NCBI GenBank assembly: GCA_965215165.1
Contig: CBDCCX010000006.1
Span: 3,162,001 to 3,226,000 of the forward strand
From: JANQRZ01 sp965215165
GTDB taxonomy: Bacteria > Bacteroidota > Rhodothermia > Rhodothermales > JANQRZ01
DNA: 64,000 nt
Direction: 5' to 3'
In this document: one piece after another, positions 54,556 through 63,700 of the stretch
Position numbering within the stretch: position 1 is the first letter of the stretch
How the letters are laid out: each line of letters starts with the position of its first letter
Program-made: the position numbers and the translations under genes
Notes under the pieces: generated by a model
Told to the model about the DNA's origin: nothing
Database searches by the model: none
Seen by the model: only the letters and a program-made list of their open reading frames with translations

Positions 54556-56364
54556 CTAGCGGACGAGGGTGAGCTGCCCAGTCTGTACGGTGCCTCCGGT
54601 GGTCAGGCGGTAGGCATACAGCCCGCTCGGAAGGCCCCGGCCGTCGAAGGGCACCGCGTGCGTCCCGGCCTCTAGCTGACCCTCGGCGAGCACCGCGACC
54701 TCGCGCCCGAGCACGTCGTACACCGCGAGCCGGACCTCGGCGGCGGCCGGCAGCCCGAACCGCAGCGTGGCGGTGCCGCCCGACGGGTTGGGGAACGCCG
54801 TCACGGCCGCTGCCTCCGGGGCGCTGGCCTCGGCCCACGGCGTCGCGTCAGCCACGGTCCAGGCCGCCGCGCCGACAGCGAGGGGAGTCCCCGTCACGGT
54901 GACGGCGAACGGCACCGCGTCGGTGGCGGTCGACGGGAATCGCCCCACCGCGAGCGTGTAGGTGTACGGCCCCGCCATCGCGCCTGCCGGGACCTGCTGC
55001 GTGTAGGTCCCGCTGCGCGACTGCCCCGCGCCGAGCGTGCCCGAGAGAATGCGCCCCTGGGCTACGGTCGACGCGCCGCGGTCGGCGGTGAAGTAGAGGT
55101 CGCCCGAGACCGCGCTGCCGGTGGCGTTGGTGACGGTGTAGGCGAAGCCGACCGAGCCGCCGGGGGCGACGCTCAGCGGGCTCGTCGCCGAGGCCGCGAG
55201 CGTGACGGCCCCGCTGCTGGGCAGGTCCACGTCGATCACGAACAGCCCGCCCGAGAGGTCCGACACGATCACGCGCCCGCTCGGCAGGTATGGGTAGGCC
55301 GTCCACGCGCCGCGAAAGCCGGTGCTGTTGCCGGTGTAGGTCTCGTAGAACGCGACGCGCTCGGGGCTGGCCGGGTCGCTCACGTCGAAGACCTGGAGGC
55401 CCTCGGTGTAGTGGGCGATGTAGATAAAGTCGCCCAGGACGTAGCAGTTGTGGACGACGGCGCGGTCGTTCACGACCAGCTCGCTCAGCAGCTCGGGGTC
55501 GTCGAGGTTGGAGACGTCGAAGGCCCGCGTCCACGGGGCCGTCCCGATCTCGTCGCCGACGAAGATCGTCTCGCCGTCGGGCGCGGCGCAGACGTTGTGC
55601 GCGCCCATGTAGCCCGCCGGGTAGATGATGGTCGTGATGAGCGACGGGGCCGTGCGGTCCGAGAGGTCGATCACGTCGATGCCCCGGTTGTAGATCGCGG
55701 CGGCGTAGGCGACGTCGCCGACCACGTCGAGGTCGTGGTAGTAGACCCCGCCGAAGGGCCCGGCGAAGGTGCTCACGAGCGGCGGGGCGACGGCGTTCGC
55801 CGCGAGGTCGTAGATCCGCAACCCGCCCGGCGAGCGCCCGCCGACGACGTAGAGGTAGTCGCCCTCGATCAGGATGTTGTGCGAGCCGTCGCCCGAGCCG
55901 TCCGCCTGCACGTCGATCCGGCCGGCGACGACCGGGTTGGCCGGCTCGTCGAGGTCGATCACGAGGACGTCGTTGTACTCGTGGACGAGGTAGGCGTAGG
56001 TCCCGTAGGTCTTGACGTCCTTCGCGTCGTCCACGCTGCTGCCGCCGAGGCCGGGCACGAAGCCGACCTCGGTCGGCGTCGGCGCGTCGAGGTCGATGAT
56101 GCTGAGGCCCTGGTAGCGGGCGGTGAGGAGCGCGTACTCGCGGCCCGTGGCGGGATCGACGTAGCCCCACAGGTCGCCGTAGTTCGAGCGCTCGTCGAGC
56201 TGCCCGAGGAGCGTGGCGTTGAGCGCATCGCCGCCGCGGCGGGCGGGGGTGCCGTCGTCCCACGCCTTCAGCGCGTCCGGGTTGGCGGGGAGCGCGGGCT
56301 GCGACTGAGCGGCGGCCGGCACCGCGAAGGCGGCGAGGAGGAGGGCAGTGACGAGGAGGCGCAT
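54556..56364 (-). CDS. Choice-of-anchor B type secreted protein with T9SS sorting domain
   Basis: From ATG 56364 (signal peptide MRLLVTALLLAAFAVPAAAQ) the protein has 602 residues. The body repeats blocks of the LVIP type, such as QGLSIIDLDAPT, DVLVIDLDEPANP, GGLRIYDLAAN, GIDVIDLSDRTAP and GLQVFDVSDPASP, which form a beta-propeller; YGDLWGYVDPATGREYALL is the start block of the choice-of-anchor B family. A Pro/Thr beta domain (about 400-500) and a T9SS sorting domain (VYDVLGREVAVLAEGQ, then GLPSGLYAYRL) end the protein. It should be secreted to the cell surface; ligand unknown. Confidence 0.9.
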   Translation of the reverse strand: MRLLVTALLLAAFAVPAAAQSQPALPANPDALKAWDDGTPARRGGDALNATLLGQLDERSNYGDLWGYVDPATGREYALLTARYQGLSIIDLDAPTPTEVGFVPGLGGSSVDDAKDVKTYGTYAYLVHEYNDVLVIDLDEPANPVVAGRIDVQADGSGDGSHNILIEGDYLYVVGGRSPGGLRIYDLAANAVAPPLVSTFAGPFGGVYYHDLDVVGDVAYAAAIYNRGIDVIDLSDRTAPSLITTIIYPAGYMGAHNVCAAPDGETIFVGDEIGTAPWTRAFDVSNLDDPELLSELVVNDRAVVHNCYVLGDFIYIAHYTEGLQVFDVSDPASPERVAFYETYTGNSTGFRGAWTAYPYLPSGRVIVSDLSGGLFVIDVDLPSSGAVTLAASATSPLSVAPGGSVGFAYTVTNATGSAVSGDLYFTADRGASTVAQGRILSGTLGAGQSRSGTYTQQVPAGAMAGPYTYTLAVGRFPSTATDAVPFAVTVTGTPLAVGAAAWTVADATPWAEASAPEAAAVTAFPNPSGGTATLRFGLPAAAEVRLAVYDVLGREVAVLAEGQLEAGTHAVPFDGRGLPSGLYAYRLTTGGTVQTGQLTLVR

Positions 56365-56394
56365 AGCGTGGCAGGGCTGGGTATGAGGAAGGTT

Positions 56395-56401
56395 CAAACT
56401 A
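56395..56401 (-). promoter_or_regulatory. Putative -10-like element (TAGTTTG)
   Basis: TAGTTTG on the minus strand lies 30 bases before the ATG at 56364 and matches the TAnYTTG pattern. Confidence 0.35.
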
Positions 56402-56435
56402 CGGCAAGACCGAGGCGGCAGGAAGCCGCTCCGTG

Positions 56436-58676
56436 CTACCGGACGAGGACCACGCGTCCGCTCCGCACCGTGCTTCCGGCGGCGAGGCGGTAGACGTACA
56501 CCCCGCTCGGCAGCGCTGCCGCCTCGAACGCCACCGCGTGCGACCCAGCCTCTGTCTCGCCGTCGAGCAGCCGCGCGACCTCGCGCCCGAGCACGTCGTA
56601 GACCGCCAGCCGAACCGCCCCGCTGGCGGGCAGGTCGAACCGCAGCGTGGCCGTCGTGGCGAACGGGTTCGGGAACGCCACGATCTCTACCGCTGCCGCC
56701 GCCGTGCGAACTGAGGTCGCGCGAGGGGCGTCGGCCGTCCACGCGTCGCCGGGCTGCACGGCCCGCCCAGTCGCCTCGTCGATGGCGAGGCCGAAGGCGA
56801 GGAGGGGCAGCGGCTCGTCTGCCCACGCGGCGCGGCCGAGCTTGATGAACTGAAACGCATCGGCGGCCACCGGGTCGTCGGGGAAGGTGCCGACGAAGCC
56901 GGTGTAGGTGTACGTCCCGGCCGGGGCGCGGCGCGGCACCGGCTGCCGGAGGGTGCGCTCGGCCGACGCTCCGGGCGCGAGTGTAACCGTCACCGGCCCG
57001 AGGGCCGGGCGGGTCGTGCCGTTGGGGAGCGTGACCTGGGCCCAGAAGTCGACGTTCTGGGCGGCGTCGCTGAGGTTCTCGCCGCGCGCGGTGTAGCCGA
57101 CCGGGCCGCCGCCGGCTGGCACCTCGGTCTGGAGCGGAGTCAGCGCTAGGTCGAGCACCTCGCCAGCGGTGAGGTCGGCCAGGAAGAGGCCGTAGGAACC
57201 GTCGGTGAAGCGCGCGAGGAAGGCGAACTGGCCGCGCGCGTTGATCGCCTGCGGCTCGCCCGCGCCGCCCGCGCCGAACTCGTTGCCGAGGAGGGTCGCC
57301 TCGGTGTAGTCGATGAACTCGGCGGAGCGGAAGTCGCCGGGGGCCACCTCAACCGTGCCGAAGGGGAGACGGCGCACGCCGTCCTCGGCGGTCCACACGA
57401 AGAGGCGGATGCGGCCGCCGAAGTCCGGCTCGTCGGAGAACACCACGACCCCGTCGCCGATCACCGGGTCGCGTGGGGCGGCGTACGCACCACCGCCGGG
57501 CGCGGGCTGGCCCTCCCAGGCGACGAGTTGGGGTACGCCGCTCCCGGTCGCCCAGAGCGCTGCGTTGTCGTTCAGCGAGGACGGGGTGACGAGTCCGCTG
57601 TAGACGATCTCGCCGTCGCGCCCGAGGCGGTGCTGCGCCACCGAGAGGTACCTCCGGTTCGGGATGCCGGGCACCGGGTCGCCGACGCGCGCGACCAGGC
57701 GGAGCGCGCCGGGCCGCCCGGCGATGATCTCGTCGTCGGCGGTGCCACCGCCGGTGAACCCGAGGTCGCGGAAGAGCACATCGCGGTTGGCGTTCGCCGA
57801 GAAACCGTTGAACGCGCCGAAGGGCCTGCCCGACGGCGACGGCTCGCCCTCGACGGCAACGACGCGGTCGAGGCCCGTCTCGTTGAGGAGCGCGAGGACG
57901 CCGCGATCGGTGCTGCCCTGGATGACGCCGAACCCGGCGGCGAGCGTACCGTCGGGCAGAATCTCGGGCGTGTCGGAGACGCCTCGGATGGTGCCGCTCG
58001 GCGCGCCGGGTGGGGCGGGCGCGCCCTCGCGGAGGACGGGCGTGAGGCTGCCCGGCCGGCCAGTGTAGAGCGCCTCGTTGTTCGAGAAGCTTACGCCCGG
58101 CCCGGTGAGGCGCGCCGTGAAGGCGACCTCGCCCGCGTCGTTGAGCGCGACGTAGCGGAGACCGCCGGAGACGTTCGCCGGGTCGCCGAGAGAGACGCCG
58201 GGGAAGCCGGGCGCGGGACTCCCTTCGAGCGCGACGGGTCGGAGGCCGGCGACCGAGGCGGCGTAGATCCCCTCGTTATTTCCGTTGTCTACGCCGGGTC
58301 CGGTCACCGTCGCTTCGAAGACGACGATACCGTTGTTGTTGATCGTCGCCGGGGCGATGAACGACCGGAAGACCGCGCCGGGCACCCCGCTCGGCGCGGG
58401 GTTGCCCTCGCGCGCAAGCAGGACGAGGTCGCCCGTGCGCGTGACGAGCCACAGCCCGCGGTCGTTCGCGGAGGTCACGCCGGGACCGGTCAGCTCGCCC
58501 TCGAAGACGACCTCGCCGACATCGTTGACGGCGGGGAAGCGGAACTTGTCGAACCGGGCCCCGTCGCCCGTGCCGGGACCGGCGTCGGAGAGGAGCAGCG
58601 TGCGGACCGAGAGGTCCTGTGCGCTCACAGTGGGCACCGACAGCGTGAGCACAAAGAGGAAGGCGAGGCGATTCAT
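56436..58676 (-). CDS. NxxGxxAF tandem-repeat secreted protein with T9SS sorting domain
   Basis: The 746-residue protein has a signal peptide (MNRLAFLFVLTLSVPTVSAQ). The body contains at least six repeats with an NxxGxxxF core: VNDVGEVVFEGELTGPGV, INNNGIVVFEATVTGPGV, LNDAGEVAFTARLTGPGV, ANRDVLF, GRDGEIVYSG and NARGQFAFLARF, each followed by a phrase such as LAREGNPAPSG. This is the choice-of-anchor tandem-repeat family, likely a beta-propeller on the cell surface. The C-terminus has a Pro-rich beta domain and a T9SS sorting domain. A close paralogue is encoded upstream at 58896; the two probably arose by duplication. Confidence 0.88.
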   Translation of the reverse strand: MNRLAFLFVLTLSVPTVSAQDLSVRTLLLSDAGPGTGDGARFDKFRFPAVNDVGEVVFEGELTGPGVTSANDRGLWLVTRTGDLVLLAREGNPAPSGVPGAVFRSFIAPATINNNGIVVFEATVTGPGVDNGNNEGIYAASVAGLRPVALEGSPAPGFPGVSLGDPANVSGGLRYVALNDAGEVAFTARLTGPGVSFSNNEALYTGRPGSLTPVLREGAPAPPGAPSGTIRGVSDTPEILPDGTLAAGFGVIQGSTDRGVLALLNETGLDRVVAVEGEPSPSGRPFGAFNGFSANANRDVLFRDLGFTGGGTADDEIIAGRPGALRLVARVGDPVPGIPNRRYLSVAQHRLGRDGEIVYSGLVTPSSLNDNAALWATGSGVPQLVAWEGQPAPGGGAYAAPRDPVIGDGVVVFSDEPDFGGRIRLFVWTAEDGVRRLPFGTVEVAPGDFRSAEFIDYTEATLLGNEFGAGGAGEPQAINARGQFAFLARFTDGSYGLFLADLTAGEVLDLALTPLQTEVPAGGGPVGYTARGENLSDAAQNVDFWAQVTLPNGTTRPALGPVTVTLAPGASAERTLRQPVPRRAPAGTYTYTGFVGTFPDDPVAADAFQFIKLGRAAWADEPLPLLAFGLAIDEATGRAVQPGDAWTADAPRATSVRTAAAAVEIVAFPNPFATTATLRFDLPASGAVRLAVYDVLGREVARLLDGETEAGSHAVAFEAAALPSGVYVYRLAAGSTVRSGRVVLVR

Positions 58677-58708
58677 GTTTTGCGTGTGAAAGCCAGAGTC
58701 GCGGGTAA

Positions 58709-58868
58709 GAGGCTGTTGAGATTTCCAGCGTGTAGGCGAGAGCGGGAGAGGACCGAGACCGTCAAGGCGCGCGAGGAGTCAGATGCCCTCGCCTCGGGTG
58801 ACGAGCGCAACGTCGACGGGGCGGTGTGCAGCCGCTCGGAGCCCAGATGGTGAATCCTCGACAGTCTC
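58709..58868 (+). mobile_element. MITE copy 2 (160 bp, TAA target duplication)
   Basis: Ends are GAGGCTGTTGAGATT and, inverted, GAGACTGTCGAGGATT; TAA flanks the element at 58706-58708 and 58869-58871. It has nearly the same length as the copy at 1560 and shares internal stretches (AGGCGAGAGCG near the left end, CAGCCGCTCG near the right end), but the overall sequence has drifted. No open frame. It lies between the two NxxGxxAF-repeat genes. Confidence 0.75.
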
Positions 58869-58895
58869 TAAGAGCGTTGTCGCGGCGAGGCAGGG

Positions 58896-61088
58896 TCAGC
58901 GGACGAGTGTCAGTCGCCCCGTCTTCGGCGCGCGCTCGGTTTCGAGCCGCCACACGTAGACCCCGGAGGGCAGCCCCCGCCCGTCGAAGCTTACTTCGTG
59001 CTCTCCGGCCTCGGCGCGGCCCTCGGCGAGCACGGCCACCTCGCGCCCGAGCACGTCGTAGACCGCCAGCCGCACCGCGCCGGCCTCGGCCAGTCCGAAG
59101 CGCAGCGTGGCCGCCGAGGCGAACGGGTTCGGGAACGCCTCGACCTCGCCCGCCGCGCCGCCCGCCAGGCGCGTAGCGGCCTCCGGCTCCCACGGCGTCG
59201 CGCCGGTGACGGCCCACGCGGCGGCTCGCCCGGCTGGGGCAGCGGGGCCGGTCACGGTGACCACGAACGTCTCCTCGTCGGCTGCCGCCGAGGGGAAGGT
59301 CCCGATCTGCAAGGCGTAGGCGTAGCTGCCGGCCGGAGCGCCCTGGGGCACCTGCTGCGTGTAGCTCCCGCTGCGCGACTGTCCCGGCGCGAGCGTGCCC
59401 GAGCGGACCCGGCCCTGCGCCACGACCGCCCCGCCGCGCGCGGCGGTGAAGAAGAGGTCGCCCGAGACGGCGTTGCCGGTAGCGTTGGTGACGGTGTAGG
59501 CGAACGAGACCGCGCCGCCGGGGGCGACGGCGAGCGGGCTCGTCGCCTGGGCAGTGAGGGTGATCTCCGAGCGGGGGCTGAGGGCGGCGGAGAAGACGCC
59601 GGCCGAGCCGTCGGTGAACTCGGCGGTGAAGGCGAGCTCGTTGCGCGCGTTGAAGCTGTGCGGCTCGCCGGGCCCACCGGCCCCCTCGCTGATGCCGAAC
59701 CCACCGCCCGAGGTGACCAGGCGCAGGTCGAACACCGAGCGGGTGTCGCCAGGTGCGACCTCGACCGAGCTGCCCAGCCCGATGAACCGGCGCACGCCGT
59801 CCTCGGGCGTCCAGACGTAGAGCACCTCGTCGTTCGTCTGCGTCTCGCTCTCGAACACCACCACGCCGTTGCCGATCACCGGGTCGTCCGGGCTAATGTA
59901 GACGCCGCCGCCGGGAGCGGGCTGCCCTTCGAGCGCTATCGTCGTGGGTACGCCGCCGACCGTAGCAAACACAGCCATGTTTGTGAAGAGGTTCGAGGGC
60001 GTGACGAAGGCGGTGTAGGCTACCTCCCCGTCGAAGCCGAGCCGGAGCCCACCGACGCCGAGGTAGGACAGCCCCGGAAAGTCTGGCACCGGGCCGTCCT
60101 CAGCCGCCACGGCGCGGAGGTCACCCGGCCGCCCGGCGATGATCGTCGAGGTTTCGTTGATCTGGGTGCGGAAGGCGAGGTCGCCCTGCTCGGTCACCGA
60201 AAAGCTGTTGAAGCCCGCGTAGGGTCCACCGCCGGGGGCTGACTCGCCATCGCGCACAAGGGCGCGAACGGTGCCGGGGCGGCGCACGGCGGCGAGCAGG
60301 TCCGAAAGCCTCCCGTCGTCGAAGGCGCGAAGCTCGGTCGCGAGCGTGCCGTCGTCGAGCAGCTCCGGGGTCTGGCTGTAGCCGGTGAGCGTCGCGCCGG
60401 GGATGCCCGAGGCGGGGAGCGGCTCTTGCTCGCGCAGCAAGAGGACGGGAGCATCCGGCGGCCCGAGGTAGACCGAGCCGTTGTTGGCGAGTGTGACGCC
60501 AGGGCCGAACAGGCGCGCCGTGAACGCGATCTCGCCTGCGTCGTTGAGCACGGGGACGTTGAAGGCCCCGCTGATGTTATTCGGGTCGCTGATGAGGACG
60601 CCGGGGAGGCCGGGGGCTGGGCCGCCCTCGACCACCACGGGCCGGAGGCCGTCCGCCGCCGAGGCGGTATAAATGGCTTCGTTGTTGCCAGCGTTCACGC
60701 CGGGCCCGGAGACGACAGCACGGAAGGCCGCAACACCGCTGTCGTTGAGGGTCACCGGCGTCGTGAAGGCGCTGAACACGGCACCGGACACGACGGTGCC
60801 GGGCGCGGGGTCGCCCTCGCGCGCGAGGAGCACGAGGGTGCCCGTACGGGTGACGAGCCACAGCCCGCGGTCGTTCGCGGAGGTGACGCCAGGGCCCTCG
60901 AGGAAGCCGAGGAAGACGACCTCGCCGGCCTCGTTGATCGAGGCCTCGGAGAAGCGGTCGAAGGTCGCGCCGTCGCCCGTGCCGGGGTCGGCGTCGGAGA
61001 GCAGGAGGGTGCGGACCGGGACGTCCTGCGCCTGGGCGGCGAGCGCGAAGAGCGTGACGACGAGAGCGAACGAGGCGAGGCGAGACAT
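58896..61088 (-). CDS. NxxGxxAF tandem-repeat secreted protein with T9SS sorting domain (paralogue)
   Basis: From ATG 61088 (signal peptide MSRLASFALVVTLFALAAQAQ) the protein has 730 residues. Repeat units include INEAGEVVFLGFLEGPGV, LNDSGVAAFRAVVSGPGV and LNDAGEIAFTARLFGPGV, the same arrangement as the gene at 56436, including the segment NDRGLWLVTRTGTLVLLAREGDP. The C-terminal beta domain (TSPLAVAPGGAVSFAYTVTN) is instead almost the same as that of the choice-of-anchor B protein, so domains have been shuffled. A T9SS sorting domain ends the protein. The residues before the chosen ATG are Pro-rich and not signal-like. Confidence 0.88.
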   Translation of the reverse strand: MSRLASFALVVTLFALAAQAQDVPVRTLLLSDADPGTGDGATFDRFSEASINEAGEVVFLGFLEGPGVTSANDRGLWLVTRTGTLVLLAREGDPAPGTVVSGAVFSAFTTPVTLNDSGVAAFRAVVSGPGVNAGNNEAIYTASAADGLRPVVVEGGPAPGLPGVLISDPNNISGAFNVPVLNDAGEIAFTARLFGPGVTLANNGSVYLGPPDAPVLLLREQEPLPASGIPGATLTGYSQTPELLDDGTLATELRAFDDGRLSDLLAAVRRPGTVRALVRDGESAPGGGPYAGFNSFSVTEQGDLAFRTQINETSTIIAGRPGDLRAVAAEDGPVPDFPGLSYLGVGGLRLGFDGEVAYTAFVTPSNLFTNMAVFATVGGVPTTIALEGQPAPGGGVYISPDDPVIGNGVVVFESETQTNDEVLYVWTPEDGVRRFIGLGSSVEVAPGDTRSVFDLRLVTSGGGFGISEGAGGPGEPHSFNARNELAFTAEFTDGSAGVFSAALSPRSEITLTAQATSPLAVAPGGAVSFAYTVTNATGNAVSGDLFFTAARGGAVVAQGRVRSGTLAPGQSRSGSYTQQVPQGAPAGSYAYALQIGTFPSAAADEETFVVTVTGPAAPAGRAAAWAVTGATPWEPEAATRLAGGAAGEVEAFPNPFASAATLRFGLAEAGAVRLAVYDVLGREVAVLAEGRAEAGEHEVSFDGRGLPSGVYVWRLETERAPKTGRLTLVR

Positions 61089-61203
61089 GGCAGCGGGAGC
61101 GCTAGGGGAGAGGAGGGGAGGCGCAGGATAGGGCCTGTACCCCTGCCATCGTCCCGACCGCTGTGCGATGTGAGGCATTCGTTAGAAAGGGGTAACGCAG
61201 CCT

Positions 61204-62397
61204 TTACTTCGGCGACCCAGACTGCGGCTCGAAGCGGGCGCGGAGCCAGTCCTCCCCCATCGTTGCCGAGGCGAGGTGGTAGTAGGCCAGGAAGTTGGGC
61301 AGCCCGTAGCTCCGCCGCTGGTTGCGGACCTGCACCACCAGCTCGTCGCCGAACTGCTCGGCGGTCACCTCGTCCTCGGTCAGAAACGGGAGATGCACCG
61401 AGAGCACGTAGGCCTCGCCGTCGGCCTCCATCCGGTACGCCTGCTCGGCGTGGAAGACGGCCACCGGGTCGCGGTCCCCATAGAGGCCGCGCCCGATCTC
61501 GCGCAGCAGCTCGAGGCCGAAGACCTCCTGCCCGACGTGCGGCACGCGCAGGATCGGGAGCGGCGCGAAGCTGCCCTCGATCTCGTCGAGGTAGCCGGCC
61601 TGGGCCGCGACGTACTTCGCCAGCACCGCGCCGGCCTCGTCCTCCAGGATGATCCGGTTGACCACGACCGCGTCGACGCCGTAGCCGTAGAGCTGGAGGT
61701 AGGTGTAGGCCCGCCGCGCCTCGGCGATGACCATGCGCTCGGGGTTCATCACGAGCCGCGTCGAGGCGACGGACGCGTCTTGCAGCACTTTTTGCATGTC
61801 GCCGAGCACCCCGAAGAGGCGGTCCAGCTCCGCGTAGCCGCGGTCGAGCGGGATGCCGGTCGTCTTGCGGACGGCGAAGCCGCCGAGCTTGAAGGCCGTC
61901 TTCTGGAACGGGAACGCCTTCGAGACCCACCACTGCGCCACCTGCGGCAGCGTCAAGAGCGTCAGCGTCTCGCCCGTCGGGGCGGAGTCGAGCACGATCA
62001 GGTCGTAGTCGCCCGAGCGGTAGAACTTGTCGAGCCACAGCAGCGCCGACGCCTCGCCCATGCCGGGGAGCGCGGCCATCTCCTCAGCGGCGATGCGGTC
62101 GACGCCCTGCCACCGGAAGACGCTCAGCATCAGGTCGCGCATGCTCGACCAGTACTTCTGCATCGAGTAGTACAGATCGACCTCCTGCGCCCACAGGTTG
62201 TCTGCGACCGCCACCGGCTCCGGCCCGAGCGGCCGGTCGAGCGCGTCGGCGAGCGAGTGCGCCGGGTCGCTCGAGACGACGAGGGTGCGGTGGCCGCGCC
62301 GGGCGGCCTCCAAGGCGGTGGCGGCGGCGCAGGTCGTCTTGCCGACGCCGCCTTTGCCGGTGAACAACAGAATGCGGGTTCTTGAGGAGGTGCTCAA
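61204..62397 (-). CDS. ArsA/Get3-family ATPase
   Basis: The 397-residue protein has the deviant Walker A FTGKGGVGKTTCAAATA (about 13-29), VVSSDPAHSLADALD (about 40-54) and the LDSAPTGETLTLLTLP switch region (about 136-151) of anion-transporting ATPases. The family includes the arsenite-pump ATPase and the tail-anchored-protein targeting factor Get3; there is no arsB or arsR nearby and the metal-binding Cys set is not evident, so an arsenic role is doubtful. No ATG or GTG start exists; TTG 62397 overlaps the upstream TGA (TTGA), which supports it. Confidence 0.88.
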   Translation of the reverse strand: MSTSSRTRILLFTGKGGVGKTTCAAATALEAARRGHRTLVVSSDPAHSLADALDRPLGPEPVAVADNLWAQEVDLYYSMQKYWSSMRDLMLSVFRWQGVDRIAAEEMAALPGMGEASALLWLDKFYRSGDYDLIVLDSAPTGETLTLLTLPQVAQWWVSKAFPFQKTAFKLGGFAVRKTTGIPLDRGYAELDRLFGVLGDMQKVLQDASVASTRLVMNPERMVIAEARRAYTYLQLYGYGVDAVVVNRIILEDEAGAVLAKYVAAQAGYLDEIEGSFAPLPILRVPHVGQEVFGLELLREIGRGLYGDRDPVAVFHAEQAYRMEADGEAYVLSVHLPFLTEDEVTAEQFGDELVVQVRNQRRSYGLPNFLAYYHLASATMGEDWLRARFEPQSGSPK

Positions 62398-62627
62398 CTA
62401 TTAGTCGGGTTGGCTTCGATGTGTAAGGATGCGTCCAACATGTCATGGACTTTCTGGAAGAGGCGATGGTGCAGTTCGTAGAGATTTTCCCGAATACGCG
62501 ACCGCCTGTTACGGACCTTCAGATAATCAGGATTGTCTTCTCCTGTATGAACGACCCTCTCAAGACCTGTAATTTTGATTTCTAGGCCTCGAAGGGTATG
62601 ACCTATCACTATAGCCTTAATGATCAT
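62394..62627 (-). CDS. Low-GC gene fragment, hypothetical
   Basis: The 77 codons from ATG 62627 encode MIIKAIVIGHTLRGLEIKI, then a charged helix ending HIEANPTNS. The open frame continues upstream without any start codon to about 62766, with protein-like sequence including FGAYIYFYTIECYLLFLNHLP, which suggests a gene that has lost its 5' part against the next gene. Base composition is far more AT-rich than the host. The stop overlaps the TTG of the ArsA-like gene (TTGA). I do not recognise the family. Confidence 0.45.
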   Translation of the reverse strand: MIIKAIVIGHTLRGLEIKITGLERVVHTGEDNPDYLKVRNRRSRIRENLYELHHRLFQKVHDMLDASLHIEANPTNS

Positions 62628-62757
62628 GTCTCGTACCTCATTGTCATAAGCAGCATCAGGTGGCAGATGGTTCAGGAAGAGTAGATAACATTCAATGGTG
62701 TAGAAGTAGATGTAGGCACCGAAGATACTATTCCGAAAAGTATTATCACAAAAACGC

Positions 62758-63588
62758 TTACCGGACCGTCATGTGGAAGACGGGCTGGCGGACCTCCATC
62801 GTGACCATCACCCGGTCCTCACTCTGCAGCTCGCGCAGGACCACGGCCAGCTCGGCCTGCAGCTCGCGCGACATCCGCGCCGCACCGGTCTCGACAGCGA
62901 GGGCTTCGATGCGGCGCAGCGCCGGCTCCAAGCCCGGTGCGCCGGCGGTGTCGAGGTCGAGCACGGGCGCGGCCGGCGCGCGGAAGCTGCTGTAGGCGAC
63001 GTCGACCGTGGTGCCGAACTGGTGGGTGCTGGTCCCGCGCGTGGCGTTGGGGTTGGTGCGGCGGAGCCGGGCCTGGTCGTCGGCGGTGCGGAGCACCGAG
63101 GTCACCTCGACCCGGAGCGGCGGCAGCCCGTGCTCGGCGAGCCGGGCCTGGAACCGGCGGCCGATCTCTTCGAGCAGGGCCACCACCTCGGGGATCACGA
63201 GCGGGGTCGAGTGGTCGAGCTCGCGGACGGTCCAGAACTCCGAGTCGGCGAGCGGGACGAGGCGGCCGTCGGCGACGAGCCGCTCGCGCGCGGCCGCGTC
63301 GACGGGCTGCCCCACGCCGAGGCGGCGGGCGACGCCGAGCTGCGCGGCGTTGTCGTAGCGGTCGAAGGCGCGGGCCTGCCGGCTCGTCAGCAGCGGCACC
63401 GGCCGGAGGGCGGCCTCGACGGAGTCGGCGAGCGCGAGGAGGCGGCCGAGGTTCGCATCCAGGACGCGCTCCGGGTCGGCGCTCGCCGTCTGCGTTTCGG
63501 ACACGGGCGCGACGGGGACCGGCTCCATCGCCTCGGGTTGGCAGCCGGCGGCCGTGAGCAGGAGGGTCAGGAGGACAGGGCGGAGCAT
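62758..63588 (-). CDS. DUF5715 family lipoprotein, peptidase M15-like
   Basis: The 276-residue protein starts MLRPVLLTLLLTAAGC, a lipoprotein signal with Cys at 16. The domain (about 130-270) has VTSVLRTADDQARLRR, then NPNATRGTSTHQFGTTVDVAY (about 183-203), the SxHxxGxAxD-like zinc site of D-Ala-D-Ala carboxypeptidase/endopeptidase-type M15 enzymes, with His and Asp present. A second His appears in VFHMTV at the C-terminus. It may trim or bind peptidoglycan at the outer membrane. Closely related proteins are annotated DUF5715. Confidence 0.82.
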   Translation of the reverse strand: MLRPVLLTLLLTAAGCQPEAMEPVPVAPVSETQTASADPERVLDANLGRLLALADSVEAALRPVPLLTSRQARAFDRYDNAAQLGVARRLGVGQPVDAAARERLVADGRLVPLADSEFWTVRELDHSTPLVIPEVVALLEEIGRRFQARLAEHGLPPLRVEVTSVLRTADDQARLRRTNPNATRGTSTHQFGTTVDVAYSSFRAPAAPVLDLDTAGAPGLEPALRRIEALAVETGAARMSRELQAELAVVLRELQSEDRVMVTMEVRQPVFHMTVR

Positions 63589-63640
63589 GATTCCAAAGGC
63601 AGGGAGGGGGCCGGCAGAGAATACGGCCGGCGCGGCGGAG

Positions 63641-63680
63641 CGGAAACGAGAACGGCCCGCCTCCGAGGGGAAGCGGGCCG
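63641..63680 (-). terminator. Rho-independent terminator
   Basis: CGGCCCGC (63653-63660) pairs with GCGGGCCG (63673-63680); on the minus strand TTCTCGTTTCC follows. It ends the YciF-like gene 21 bases after its stop. Confidence 0.75.
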
Positions 63681-63700
63681 CGTGCAGCGAGTCGGCGGCG

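Noticed and set aside
61204..62397. Arsenic resistance operon
   Set aside because: Only the ArsA/Get3-like ATPase is present; no arsenite pump, reductase or regulator lies near it.
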